Source: an uncultured Clostridium sp. (lineage in GTDB: Bacteria; Bacillota; Clostridia; TANB77; CAG-508). From it: 6,549 nucleotides of DNA. Every line of letters begins with the position of its first letter. Position 1 is the stretch's first letter. The stretch spans positions 1 through 6,549 of the forward strand of contig USNR01000045.1 in NCBI GenBank assembly GCA_900556135.1, in the 5' to 3' direction. A program made the position numbers and the translations under genes. Positions 1 through 6,111 of this stretch are shown here, piece by piece. Below the pieces are notes generated by a model. That model was not told the DNA's origin. It was given only the letters and a program-made list of their open reading frames with translations, and did no database searches.

Positions 1-2
1 AT

Positions 3-79
<77 letters not shown>

Positions 80-109
80 TCTACAGATATTTTTTAATAT
101 CTAACACGG

Positions 110-143
110 AAATATTTATGTTTTTACATAAATATTTTTTATT
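110..143 (+). terminator. AT-rich hairpin with T-run downstream of tRNA-Arg
   Basis: An 11-bp perfect inverted repeat (AAATATTTATG at 110-120 with CATAAATATTT at 127-137, six-base loop) is followed by TTTATTTTATA. This would terminate plus-strand transcription leaving the tRNA. A smaller 7-bp hairpin precedes it (85-91 with 96-102). The stem is entirely A/T except for one G-C pair, so strength is uncertain. It also lies just past the stop codon of the minus-strand integrase, but there is no T-run on that strand. Confidence 0.5.
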
Positions 144-686
144 TTATATAGACTCCACAATATTATCCTTGTTTTCAAATATTTTTTTCATTGCTCGCCC
201 AGTTTCAAGTTGCTTTTGGTAATCACTTCTTGTATATCTATTAGTAGAAGATATACTCTGGTGACCTAGCCAATCTTGTAAATCTCTAATGTCAACCCCC
301 TCCAAATGTAACAGAGTAGCAATACTATGTCTTAGTCCGTGTGGAGTTATTGGCTTTAATTGGTATCTTGTTACTAACTTATGAAATCTCTTAGTAAAAT
401 AATTGGGCGAAACTAAATTTCCATTATCATGTACAAATAAATATCCATCATATTGATGATTATATGTATTTCCATAGAACTTTTTGCATTCTTCTATTCT
501 TGCTATTTTCTTTAGTATAATTTCTTTTACATCTTGCACTAGTGGAAGAGTTCTACAGCCTTTTTTTGATTTTGTTTTATCTTCAAAATATATTCTTTGT
601 TCTGCGTGTTTTCCAAAGCTCTCCAGAGCAACATGCTTTACTGTAAAATAGTTTTCCTCAAAATCAAAAGTATCTTTTCTAAGTCC
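144..686 (-). pseudogene. Truncated tyrosine recombinase (integrase), C-terminal catalytic part
   Basis: This is the remnant of a phage or island tyrosine site-specific recombinase, the enzyme that joins attP to attB through a covalent DNA-tyrosine intermediate. The C-terminal core is well preserved. It has KTKSKKGCRTLPL (the beta-hairpin lysine region), then HGLRH (H-x-x-R), DWLGHQ (third-position histidine) and the nucleophile in NRYTR, and it ends 30-odd residues later at TAA 144-146. Homology fades at KDTFDFEEN (about 654-677) or at the GLR just before it. Family members have roughly 200 more residues: an arm-binding domain, a core-binding domain and the first catalytic Arg in a GLRxSE-type motif. 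These are missing. The reading frame stays open on to 779, but that stretch is antisense to the next gene and gives integrase-unlike residues. The protein should be inactive. Its position beside the tRNA att site agrees with its having inserted this element. Confidence 0.85.
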
Positions 687-1136
687 GAAAATAAAGATGA
701 TAGTCCTGCGAATTATCTTGGAAAAAAATCTGAGGAATCTGGACAAAGTTATGGTTTTGGTTATGAAGATTTGTATCAAGACTTAGATGCTTTCTCTCTA
801 TACTTACCTTTAATAGCAAAGCCAATCCATGATGTATTTAGAGAATATTATGTAACAAAAGTAAATGAAGGGGCAAACCGAAGGTTTTCAAATTTTATTT
901 TATCAAGAATTGTAAATGATAAACTTCCTGATGATATAAGTATATTGGACGGCAATAGAGCAAAATTAAAAGGTCTATCATATCAGTATTTAGATAAAGG
1001 TTTTGGAGAAACTTTACCTTCTGAAGTTGCTTTGCTTTTCTCAATATACAAGAATTATTCTTATGCAGAAAAATATAAAGAAAGCGTTTCTGAAGCATTT
1101 ACGAGTTTAGTAATTTCAAAGGCTTACTTAGAATAA
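687..1136 (+). pseudogene. Orphan C-terminal end of an effector like the 799-residue protein
   Basis: The plus-strand frame is open from 597, but only its downstream part looks genuine. From about 765 it aligns by eye with residues 680-799 of the large protein at 3229-5628. Shared landmarks are EDLxQDxDA, PIxxVxxxYY, an R followed by FI, a following LP, and LxYxY near the middle, with overall identity around a quarter. The 25 or so residues before that (ENKDDSPANYLGKK...) are polar and linker-like, matching the linker in the intact protein. No peptidoglycan-binding or glycoside-hydrolase part remains, and there is no convincing start codon or ribosome binding site. The 5' limit is the junction with the integrase remnant, somewhere in 675-690. 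It ends at TAA 1134-1136. It is probably the displaced tip of a second, divergent effector gene, kept or left behind together with its downstream partner gene. Confidence 0.7.
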
Positions 1137-1165
1137 TTGACAGATTAAGAGTTTAGTAGTATAAT
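1137..1165 (+). promoter_or_regulatory. Perfect-consensus housekeeping (sigma-A) promoter
   Basis: TTGACA at 1137-1142 and TATAAT at 1160-1165 are separated by exactly 17 bases, a full match to the sigma-A consensus. The -35 box begins at the base immediately after the stop codon of the upstream fragment. Transcription would start near 1172 and read the small membrane protein gene at 1226, whose leader holds AAAGGA at 1213-1218. Such a match by chance is unlikely even in AT-rich DNA. It implies strong, constitutive expression of the downstream gene independent of the effector fragment. Confidence 0.88.
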
Positions 1166-1225
1166 TTTTTAAATAGTGTTTTACTTTTATACATTGATAA
1201 TAAGTAAATTTGAAAGGAAGTTACT

Positions 1226-1703
1226 ATGAAGTTTAAGAAATTTATATGCCTTGTATATATATTATTAATAATTTTAATATGTTTAAATATATTTTTAATG
1301 CATTTAAAATTGCACTATAGAATTGCATTAATTAATAATGAACAATCAGAATACATAAAACATAGTGATTTCTTTAATTTTGACGATTTTAAACGGTACA
1401 GACATAAAAATAAAAAAAATTACAATGTATGACAGTACAAGAGACATGGCTTTATGTGAAAGTCATTACTTTCAATCATTATATATAAAATATATAGATG
1501 ACGGTCAGATAATTACTAAATATATTAATAAATCTGATATACATTCTTCAGAATTATACGAATTTATAATAAAAAACAATATTTTTGAAAATTTTGAAAT
1601 TCATAATATGCTGGTTTGCACGGTTGTGTATATTGCTGTGAGTATTATACTATTATTTGTTGTTTTGCTAATAAAAGTCGTACAACATTTTTATAGAGTA
1701 TAA
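1226..1703 (+). pseudogene. Small two-TM membrane protein, candidate immunity protein, frameshifted at A8
   Basis: ATG 1226 has AAAGGA seven bases upstream. The frame gives an N-terminal membrane segment (FICLVYILLIILICLNIFL, about residues 6-24), then a polar stretch, and stops at 1430-1432. The continuation lies in another frame to TAA 1701-1703 and ends in a second membrane segment (about residues 130-150 of the joined product) plus a short basic tail. Removing one A from the A8 run at 1412-1419 joins the two into 158 residues. The C-terminal half resembles the protein at 5630-6025: YINKSDIHSSELYEFIIKNN here against YTLERSKNSEIRTYIEQNNN there, each followed by a hydrophobic segment. Both genes follow a copy of the same effector C-terminal domain, so I infer a cognate immunity role. 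The one-base lesion could be decay, a sequencing error in a homopolymer, or a length-variable tract. As written the gene gives a 68-residue product with only the first membrane segment. Confidence 0.65.
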
Positions 1704-1716
1704 TAAAAATAACTTT

Positions 1717-1767
1717 AAAATACCTCAAATTATTATTCCAAAGGTTTAATAACTTGAGGTATTTTTT
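1717..1767. terminator. Bidirectional rho-independent terminator between convergent genes
   Basis: TACCTCAA (1721-1728) pairs with TTGAGGTA (1754-1761). After one mismatch, TTATTA (1730-1735) pairs with TAATAA (1747-1752), leaving an 11-base loop. AAAA at 1717-1720 faces TTTTT at 1762-1766, so there is a T-run on the plus strand and a T-rich tract on the minus strand. It sits 14 bases after the plus-strand gene ending at 1703 and some 40 bases beyond the end of the minus-strand gene ending at 1805, serving both. Confidence 0.88.
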
Positions 1768-1804
1768 GATTATGATAGAACGAGCATACCGTAAAGCAAC
1801 AACG

Positions 1805-2361
1805 TTATCTCATTTTTTCTATTTCATTTGCTGAAATGCTATGACTATATACTCCATAGTTTAATATTAATACAGAAACTCTTTGACTATCATTGTTTAA
1901 ATACGATAATATATCTGTATTCAAGGTGTCTATAATTTCATTTTCATGTCCATTAATTGTTTTTCCATGTCCTTTTCTATAACGAATATTATAAACTTTT
2001 TTTGTGGCAATATCTAGTTTCATTTCTATTGTACAGGCTTTATTATTAGGGGGAAAATCCCTATAGAATTCCAATGTAATTAAGCCATTAGTGTCATCTT
2101 CTAAGTAATATTCTGCCTTTGTTAATTTTACACTCTTTTCATAATTTTGAGCTATATTTGTCGTTTCTGCTTTTAATTGAGAAAGGTTAAAAATGTCTGA
2201 ACTTATATCATATGAAGTATCAAATTTTTTTTCAGTATAGGGGGCCCAATCGTCATCATTCTCAATCCAATTAAATATAGCATAAGCTGCAATTAGCCAA
2301 AAGGCGATTAATGCAATTAATATTACAGTAAAAAAATATTAAAAATCTTCTTTTTCATCAT
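1805..2361 (-). pseudogene. Membrane-anchored protein of unknown function, frame interrupted at T7
   Basis: On the minus strand, AGGAG (2367-2371) precedes ATG ATG at 2361-2356, giving MMKKKIFNIFLL and then a stop. One extra base, or a -1 shift, at the T7 run (2330-2336) continues into a frame open to TAA 1805-1807. The joined product is 185 residues: a basic start, one membrane segment (TVILIALIAFWLIAAYAIF), the acidic patch ENDDDW, and about 145 mostly soluble residues. These include LEFYRDFPPNNKACTIEMK, NIRYRKGHGK and VLILNYGVYSHSI. The topology suggests the bulk lies outside the membrane. I do not recognise the family. In zero frame the mRNA reads U UUU UUA, a classic -1 slippery heptamer, exactly where the shift is needed. 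The likeliest explanations are a one-base deletion or slippage. It lies between two effector/immunity modules, so an orphan immunity or accessory role is possible but unproven. Confidence 0.65.
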
Positions 2362-2575
2362 TTTATCTCCTAATCTAATAAATTTTATTAAATTATATCA
2401 TCTTGTAATATTAAAGACAATATAATCCTCCTTTATAATATTAGATACTAGAAATAAAAAAATAATGCCATAAAAAAATAAAATTTTATAATATATAATT
2501 TGGACAATAAGAAAAATAAATTATTATGTTTTATAAAAATATTTATTATAAGATGTAACATAAAGGAAACAAGAA
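2362..2575. other. Divergent AT-rich intergenic region
   Basis: This stretch separates the minus-strand membrane protein from the holin module and must hold both promoters. The palindrome TAATATTA occurs twice, at 2406-2413 and 2436-2443, exactly 30 bases apart. Between them on the minus strand is a strong AAAGGAGG (2427-2434) that would serve a ten-codon TTG-started ORF (2420 down to 2388). A TATAAT lies at 2494-2499 on the plus strand without a good -35 partner. Base composition is so A/T-rich that chance matches to promoter hexamers are expected. Confidence 0.5.
2500..2527 (+). promoter_or_regulatory. Possible sigma-A promoter for the leader-holin transcript
   Basis: TTGGAC (2500-2505) and TATTAT (2522-2527) are 16 bases apart. 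This is a partial match, with TTG of the -35 and five of six of the -10. It would start transcripts near 2534, upstream of the leader ORF and holin. I saw no box resembling the TTTACA-type -35 used by TcdR/BotR-family sigma factors with a suitable -10. Confidence 0.3.
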
Positions 2576-2611
2576 ATGTCTTTATTATATAAAATGCTAT
2601 TAAAATATTAG
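2576..2611 (+). CDS. Possible 11-residue leader peptide before the holin
   Basis: AAAGGA at 2562-2567 is eight bases before ATG 2576, and the ORF encodes MSLLYKMLLKY. Its TAG stop (2609-2611) overlaps the first bases of the holin's AGGAG (2610-2614), so a ribosome finishing here would sit on the holin's ribosome binding site. That geometry fits translational coupling or a timing device for holin synthesis. The ORF is so short that chance cannot be excluded. Confidence 0.35.
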   Translation: MSLLYKMLLKY

Positions 2612-2621
2612 GAGAAAAATT

Positions 2622-3098
2622 ATGGAAGAAATAGTAAAGATTTTTAATAAAATAAATTCTGCAATCAGTGTTATATTTGTAACTTTAAATGCAGTTTTCG
2701 GAACAGAATGGGTATTATTTGCTGGATATCTTATTCTCAATATATTAGATTATGTAACAGGAGTTGTGAAAGCAAGAGTAAAGAAAGTGGAAAATTCAAA
2801 TAAAGGAATAATTGGAATTGTAAAAAAGGTTTGCTATTGGATTTTAATTGTGGTCGCTTTTTTGATTTCATACCTTTTGATGGAACTAGGTAGTAAATTA
2901 AATATTAACTTGGACTTTATAATATTTTTTGGATGGTTTACTCTGGCATGTTTAATAATAAATGAAGCGAGAAGCATTATAGAGAATTTAACAGAAATAG
3001 GAATTAAGGTACCTAAATTTTTAAAGAGTGGATTAAAAGTGTATCAAGAGATATTAAATAAGACTATAGATAATGAAATAAATAAAGACTCAAAATAA
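2622..3098 (+). CDS. Phage-type holin (holin_4_1 / TcdE-like)
   Basis: This small membrane protein should form the pores through which endolysins or large toxins leave the cell; TcdE of Clostridioides difficile is the known toxin-export member of this family. The 158 residues show the family signature: a hydrophobic N-terminal region, LDYVTG (42-47), NSNKGIIGIVKK (58-69), a long hydrophobic segment 70-87, another at about 98-114, then INEARSIIENLTEIGIKVPKFL (113-134) and a charged C-terminus. ATG 2622 has AGGAG seven bases upstream. The gene stands directly before the large effector-like protein, with a 130-base gap. No other phage structural or lysis gene is present, so a secretion role for the neighbour is more likely than phage lysis. 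It may also assist lysis of a subpopulation. Confidence 0.92.
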   Translation: MEEIVKIFNKINSAISVIFVTLNAVFGTEWVLFAGYLILNILDYVTGVVKARVKKVENSNKGIIGIVKKVCYWILIVVAFLISYLLMELGSKLNINLDFIIFFGWFTLACLIINEARSIIENLTEIGIKVPKFLKSGLKVYQEILNKTIDNEINKDSK

Positions 3099-3163
3099 TC
3101 TATTTTTGTGCACCTAATAAGAATTGTATAGATATGCATAATATAATAGAGACATAAAGATTA

Positions 3164-3188
3164 ATCATAAACTGATCAGATATATGAT
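3164..3188. promoter_or_regulatory. Dyad in the leader of the effector gene
   Basis: ATCATA (3164-3169) and TATGAT (3183-3188) flank the palindrome CTGATCAG (3172-3179), the two centres being half a base apart. It lies between a TATAAT at 3142-3147 (no convincing -35) and the AAGGGA ribosome binding site at 3218-3223. It could be an operator or a weak mRNA hairpin. No regulator gene is in the window. Confidence 0.3.
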
Positions 3189-3228
3189 AATTAAAAAATA
3201 TTAAATAAAAAAGAAAGAAGGGATTTTT

Positions 3229-5628
3229 ATGGACACAAAAGTACTTACGGTACAAAAATGGCTAAATTCTACTTATCAAAAAAAACAAGGTTGGAAAAAT
3301 GTTGCGGAAGATGGATATACTGGAGGAGGAACTGTTGCAGGATTAATAAGGGGATTACAAATTGAATTAGGGGAAAATACAATAGATGGAATTATGGGAA
3401 GTGAAACAAGAAATAGCTTTAACGACTACTTTGGAGGACATTTAAATAAAGATAATTATAATAAGAATACTAATATTGTAAAAATATTAACAGGAGGTTT
3501 CTACTGTAGGGGAATTGAACCAGGTTCATTTACAGATAAATTTACAGATAGTGTTGTAAATGCTGTTAAACAATTACAAGAACAGATAGGTATCGAAAAA
3601 ACAGGAAATGTAAATGGAAAATTAATGGCATCTGTTCTAACGACAGATCCGTTTGAATTGGGACAAAATAACGATTCAAATATTAGAGAGATACAACAAA
3701 AATTAAATAAATGGTATGACAATTATTTAGATACATATATACCTACTATAGGAGAAGTTGAAAGAAAAACAATGGAAGGATTATTAAAAGGAATACAATC
3801 AGAGATAGGTGCAACAGTTGATGGATTTTGGGGTGAAGATACTATGTCTAAATTACCAACTATTCCTTCTTCTAGTTCGACAACTAGATTAGTATACTTA
3901 TTACAATTTGCATTATATGTAAATGGATATAATCCTAATGGGTTTGATGGTGCATTTGGAAACGGTGTTATTAATGCAATAAAAAAGTGCCAAGAAGATT
4001 ACAAATTAGGTGTTGATGGATATTGCGGAAGGAAAACATGGGGAGCGTTATTGGTTTCTTGCGGAGACACTACACGCAGTACGAATGCCTGTGATACTAG
4101 ATTTGAAATAACCCAAGAAGTAGCTAACAAACTAAAAGCAGATGGGTATTCAATTATTGGAAGGTATATTGTTGGAGGAGATTTTAAAGAGCTAAGACCT
4201 AATGAATTAAAACTCATTTTAGATAATGGACTTAAGGCATTTTTAATATATCAAGCTTATGATAGAAATATTAAAAATTTTGGACCAATAGAGGGAGGAA
4301 AAGCAGCAACTACAGCTAATGGAGCGATTATAAAACATAAAATTCCGGACGGAGCCATAGTATATTTTGCAGTAGACATGGATGTGTATGAAGACCAAAT
4401 TGATGACTATATTATACCTTATTTTAGAGGCATAAATAAGCATAAAAATAGTTCATATAAAGTAGGAATATATGGACCTAGACTTGTATGCCAAAAAATC
4501 ATAGATGAAGGCTTAGCAGAATACTGTTTTGTTGCAGACATGTCATATAAATATTCTTGCAATATTGGTAAAAAGATACCAAAGAGTTGGAGTTTCGATC
4601 AGTTTAATGAAATAAGAAATTATAGAAATATTATAGACCTAGATAAAGTTATGTATAGTGGAAATGCAAATTTAGTAACGAAACTAAAGAGTGATGCTCC
4701 TAATTTTGAAATAGTTAATAAAAATTTATATGAGAAGTTAGAATATGTATACAATTTAGCAAAAGAATATGAGCCAAATGGCACAATAGCAAAGTGGAAT
4801 TATATGGTTGTAAATTATTTTAGACATGCATCATATAAAGGTGCTGGATGGGATACTATAGTAGGCACAGTACTTGGTTGGATTAACTATGTGAACAATA
4901 GATTACCAGATAATGTAAGTGAAGATATATATTCAAAACAAATGTATATATATGATAGAAAACTAAATGTTAGTATGCAATTTGGACATATGGCTGCAGT
5001 TCTAGCGTCGTTACTATACAATTCTAACATTGTATATACAACATATATTGATAGTAATGGAAATGAAATAAGAACTCAATCTCCAGAAGATTTGAATATT
5101 GAGTTTACTAGTAGACAGAGTAAAATAACTGATTTATGTGGTTGGGCAGGAGATTTAGTACAATTATTAAATAACACTAATGAAGAAAAACTGCAAAATC
5201 AGGAAGGTAATACGGATGTGGAGAAACTAATGTCATTAATAGGAAGCTCGAATGGAGAGTTTGATCAAGAAGATTTATGCCAAGATATAGATGCTGTAAA
5301 TGTATGCAGAAATTTAAAAAATACACCGATTAAAGAAGTCTTGGAAAACTATTATGAACAAGATAATTGCTTTAGAATGAACAAATTTATTGCTAATAGA
5401 AAATTAATAGGAAACCTACCAACATCAGTAAATAATGATAGTTCTGATTATGAAGTATGCAAAGCTTTAGCATATAGATATGTGTCAAAAGAAGATTCAG
5501 AAACATCTATATTAGTTGACTTGTTTAATTTCATAAATTATGGTATACTTGATGCTAATAGGTGGAAAAATATTGCACCAGAAGCTTGGGGAAATAAAAT
5601 AAAAAATTATATAGAATTGGGGTTATAA
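3229..5628 (+). CDS. Peptidoglycan-binding, DUF1906 glycoside-hydrolase-like effector with unknown C-terminal domain
   Basis: A 799-residue protein without a signal peptide, so export probably depends on the holin before it. Four peptidoglycan-binding-like repeats occupy about 1-70, 81-145, 150-210 and 218-275 (for example DGYTGG...QxELG...DGIMGSET, and VDGYCGRKTWGAL in the fourth). Residues 290-485 are a DUF1906 (Rv2525c-like, GH25-related) TIM-barrel-type domain: ADGYSIIGRYIVGG, KELRPNELKLILDNGLKAFLIYQ, then VYFAVDMD (378-385) with likely catalytic acids, YKVGIYGPR, and IIDLDKVMYSG. The remaining 300 residues are not a domain I can name. Landmarks there are GWDTIVGTVLGWINYVNNRLP, FGHMAAVLASLLYNS (585-599), DLCGWAGDL (635-643), a polar linker, and EDLCQDIDAVN (681-691). 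Known phage endolysins with this catalytic domain are usually much shorter. A second copy of the last 120 residues lies at 687-1136. ATG 3229 has AAGGGA five bases upstream. The role as an antibacterial or wall-targeted effector is inferred; a large endolysin is the alternative. Confidence 0.9.
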   Translation: MDTKVLTVQKWLNSTYQKKQGWKNVAEDGYTGGGTVAGLIRGLQIELGENTIDGIMGSETRNSFNDYFGGHLNKDNYNKNTNIVKILTGGFYCRGIEPGSFTDKFTDSVVNAVKQLQEQIGIEKTGNVNGKLMASVLTTDPFELGQNNDSNIREIQQKLNKWYDNYLDTYIPTIGEVERKTMEGLLKGIQSEIGATVDGFWGEDTMSKLPTIPSSSSTTRLVYLLQFALYVNGYNPNGFDGAFGNGVINAIKKCQEDYKLGVDGYCGRKTWGALLVSCGDTTRSTNACDTRFEITQEVANKLKADGYSIIGRYIVGGDFKELRPNELKLILDNGLKAFLIYQAYDRNIKNFGPIEGGKAATTANGAIIKHKIPDGAIVYFAVDMDVYEDQIDDYIIPYFRGINKHKNSSYKVGIYGPRLVCQKIIDEGLAEYCFVADMSYKYSCNIGKKIPKSWSFDQFNEIRNYRNIIDLDKVMYSGNANLVTKLKSDAPNFEIVNKNLYEKLEYVYNLAKEYEPNGTIAKWNYMVVNYFRHASYKGAGWDTIVGTVLGWINYVNNRLPDNVSEDIYSKQMYIYDRKLNVSMQFGHMAAVLASLLYNSNIVYTTYIDSNGNEIRTQSPEDLNIEFTSRQSKITDLCGWAGDLVQLLNNTNEEKLQNQEGNTDVEKLMSLIGSSNGEFDQEDLCQDIDAVNVCRNLKNTPIKEVLENYYEQDNCFRMNKFIANRKLIGNLPTSVNNDSSDYEVCKALAYRYVSKEDSETSILVDLFNFINYGILDANRWKNIAPEAWGNKIKNYIELGL

Positions 5629-5629
5629 A

Positions 5630-6025
5630 ATGAAGAAACTCTTTATTATGTTTCAAATAATTGTGACGTGTATAATAATACTATTTGCACCACCAATACT
5701 TATTACAATAAAGGATAAAGAATTCAATGAATTGTTAAGGCATAAGACTACTACAGGATTTCCAGAGTCAACATTTATAATTGCTGTACTAGTAGACGAA
5801 TTTTCCGGACACGATTGCAAAATATACATATTTAATGGAATAACAAATTATACACTTGAAAGAAGCAAAAATTCAGAAATTAGAACTTATATTGAACAAA
5901 ATAATAACATAAAGAAGATAATAATAGGAGTGGATGTAGTTTTATTTAGCAGTATATATGTAATGAATAAAATAAATAGAAATAAAGAAGTAAACAGAAG
6001 AAAATATATTGGTAAAAAAGAATAA
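5630..6025 (+). CDS. Small two-TM membrane protein, candidate immunity protein of the effector
   Basis: This 131-residue protein has one membrane segment at about 4-27 and another at 96-113, a polar middle of about 65 residues and a basic tail (NKINRNKEVNRRKYIGKKE). By the positive-inside rule the middle would lie outside the cytoplasm, close to the peptidoglycan. ATG 5630 follows the effector stop (5626-5628) by one base, so the two are translationally coupled; GGGG at 5619-5622 may serve as a weak ribosome binding site. The layout and the stretch YTLERSKNSEIRTYIEQNNN resemble the frameshifted protein at 1226-1703, which likewise follows a copy of the effector C-terminal domain. This repeated pairing is the basis for proposing immunity. 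I recognise no named family. Alternatives are a membrane accessory for lysis or a spanin-like or antiholin role. Confidence 0.8.
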   Translation: MKKLFIMFQIIVTCIIILFAPPILITIKDKEFNELLRHKTTTGFPESTFIIAVLVDEFSGHDCKIYIFNGITNYTLERSKNSEIRTYIEQNNNIKKIIIGVDVVLFSSIYVMNKINRNKEVNRRKYIGKKE

Positions 6026-6030
6026 TTATA

Positions 6031-6052
6031 AAGAGGGCACAAAAGCCCTCTT
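6031..6052 (+). terminator. GC-rich hairpin closing the holin-effector-immunity module
   Basis: AAGAGGGC (6031-6038) pairs perfectly with GCCCTCTT (6045-6052) around the loop ACAAAA, six bases after the last stop codon of the module. The stem is strong for this AT-rich region. The tail ATAAGTTT is only moderately T-rich, so termination may be incomplete, or the hairpin may protect the 3' end. Confidence 0.7.
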
Positions 6053-6111
6053 ATAAGTTTACTTAGGATTACATCAATAGAATATAATTTAGAAAGTATA
6101 AAGGGAGTTAT

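Noticed and set aside
597..690. Start of the plus-strand ORF at ATG 597 as a real gene start
   Set aside because: This stretch is antisense to recognisable integrase sequence (KTKSKKGCRTLPL to DFEEN), has no ribosome binding site, and gives residues unlike the homologous effector linker. The genuine part begins near the junction.
687..779. Minus-strand extension of the integrase frame up to 779
   Set aside because: The residues encoded (MIQIFITKTITLSRFLRFF...) do not look like a recombinase core domain, and the plus strand there encodes the effector linker and EDL motif.
895..1098. Minus-strand 67-residue ORF
   Set aside because: It is antisense to the effector C-terminal fragment, with no ribosome binding site and a low-complexity hydrophobic product.
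1365..1703. GTG-started 112-residue gene
   Set aside because: It has no ribosome binding site, and its first 18 residues overlap the upstream frame. Joining at the A8 run gives a single protein with two membrane segments like its counterpart at 5630.
2450..3230. TcdR/BotR-type alternative sigma factor promoter upstream of holin or effector
   Set aside because: I looked for TTTACA-like -35 boxes with a matching -10 because of the TcdE-like holin, but found no convincing pair.
3501..4443. Three minus-strand ORFs (3501-3722, 3999-4217, 4243-4443)
   Set aside because: All lie antisense within the continuous peptidoglycan-binding and DUF1906 coding sequence and show no start signals or domain features.
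5516..5549. Internal promoter for the 131-residue gene (TTGACT with TGGTATACT)
   Set aside because: The spacing between the boxes is 22 bases and the site lies inside coding sequence. One-base coupling to the effector is a sufficient explanation for expression.
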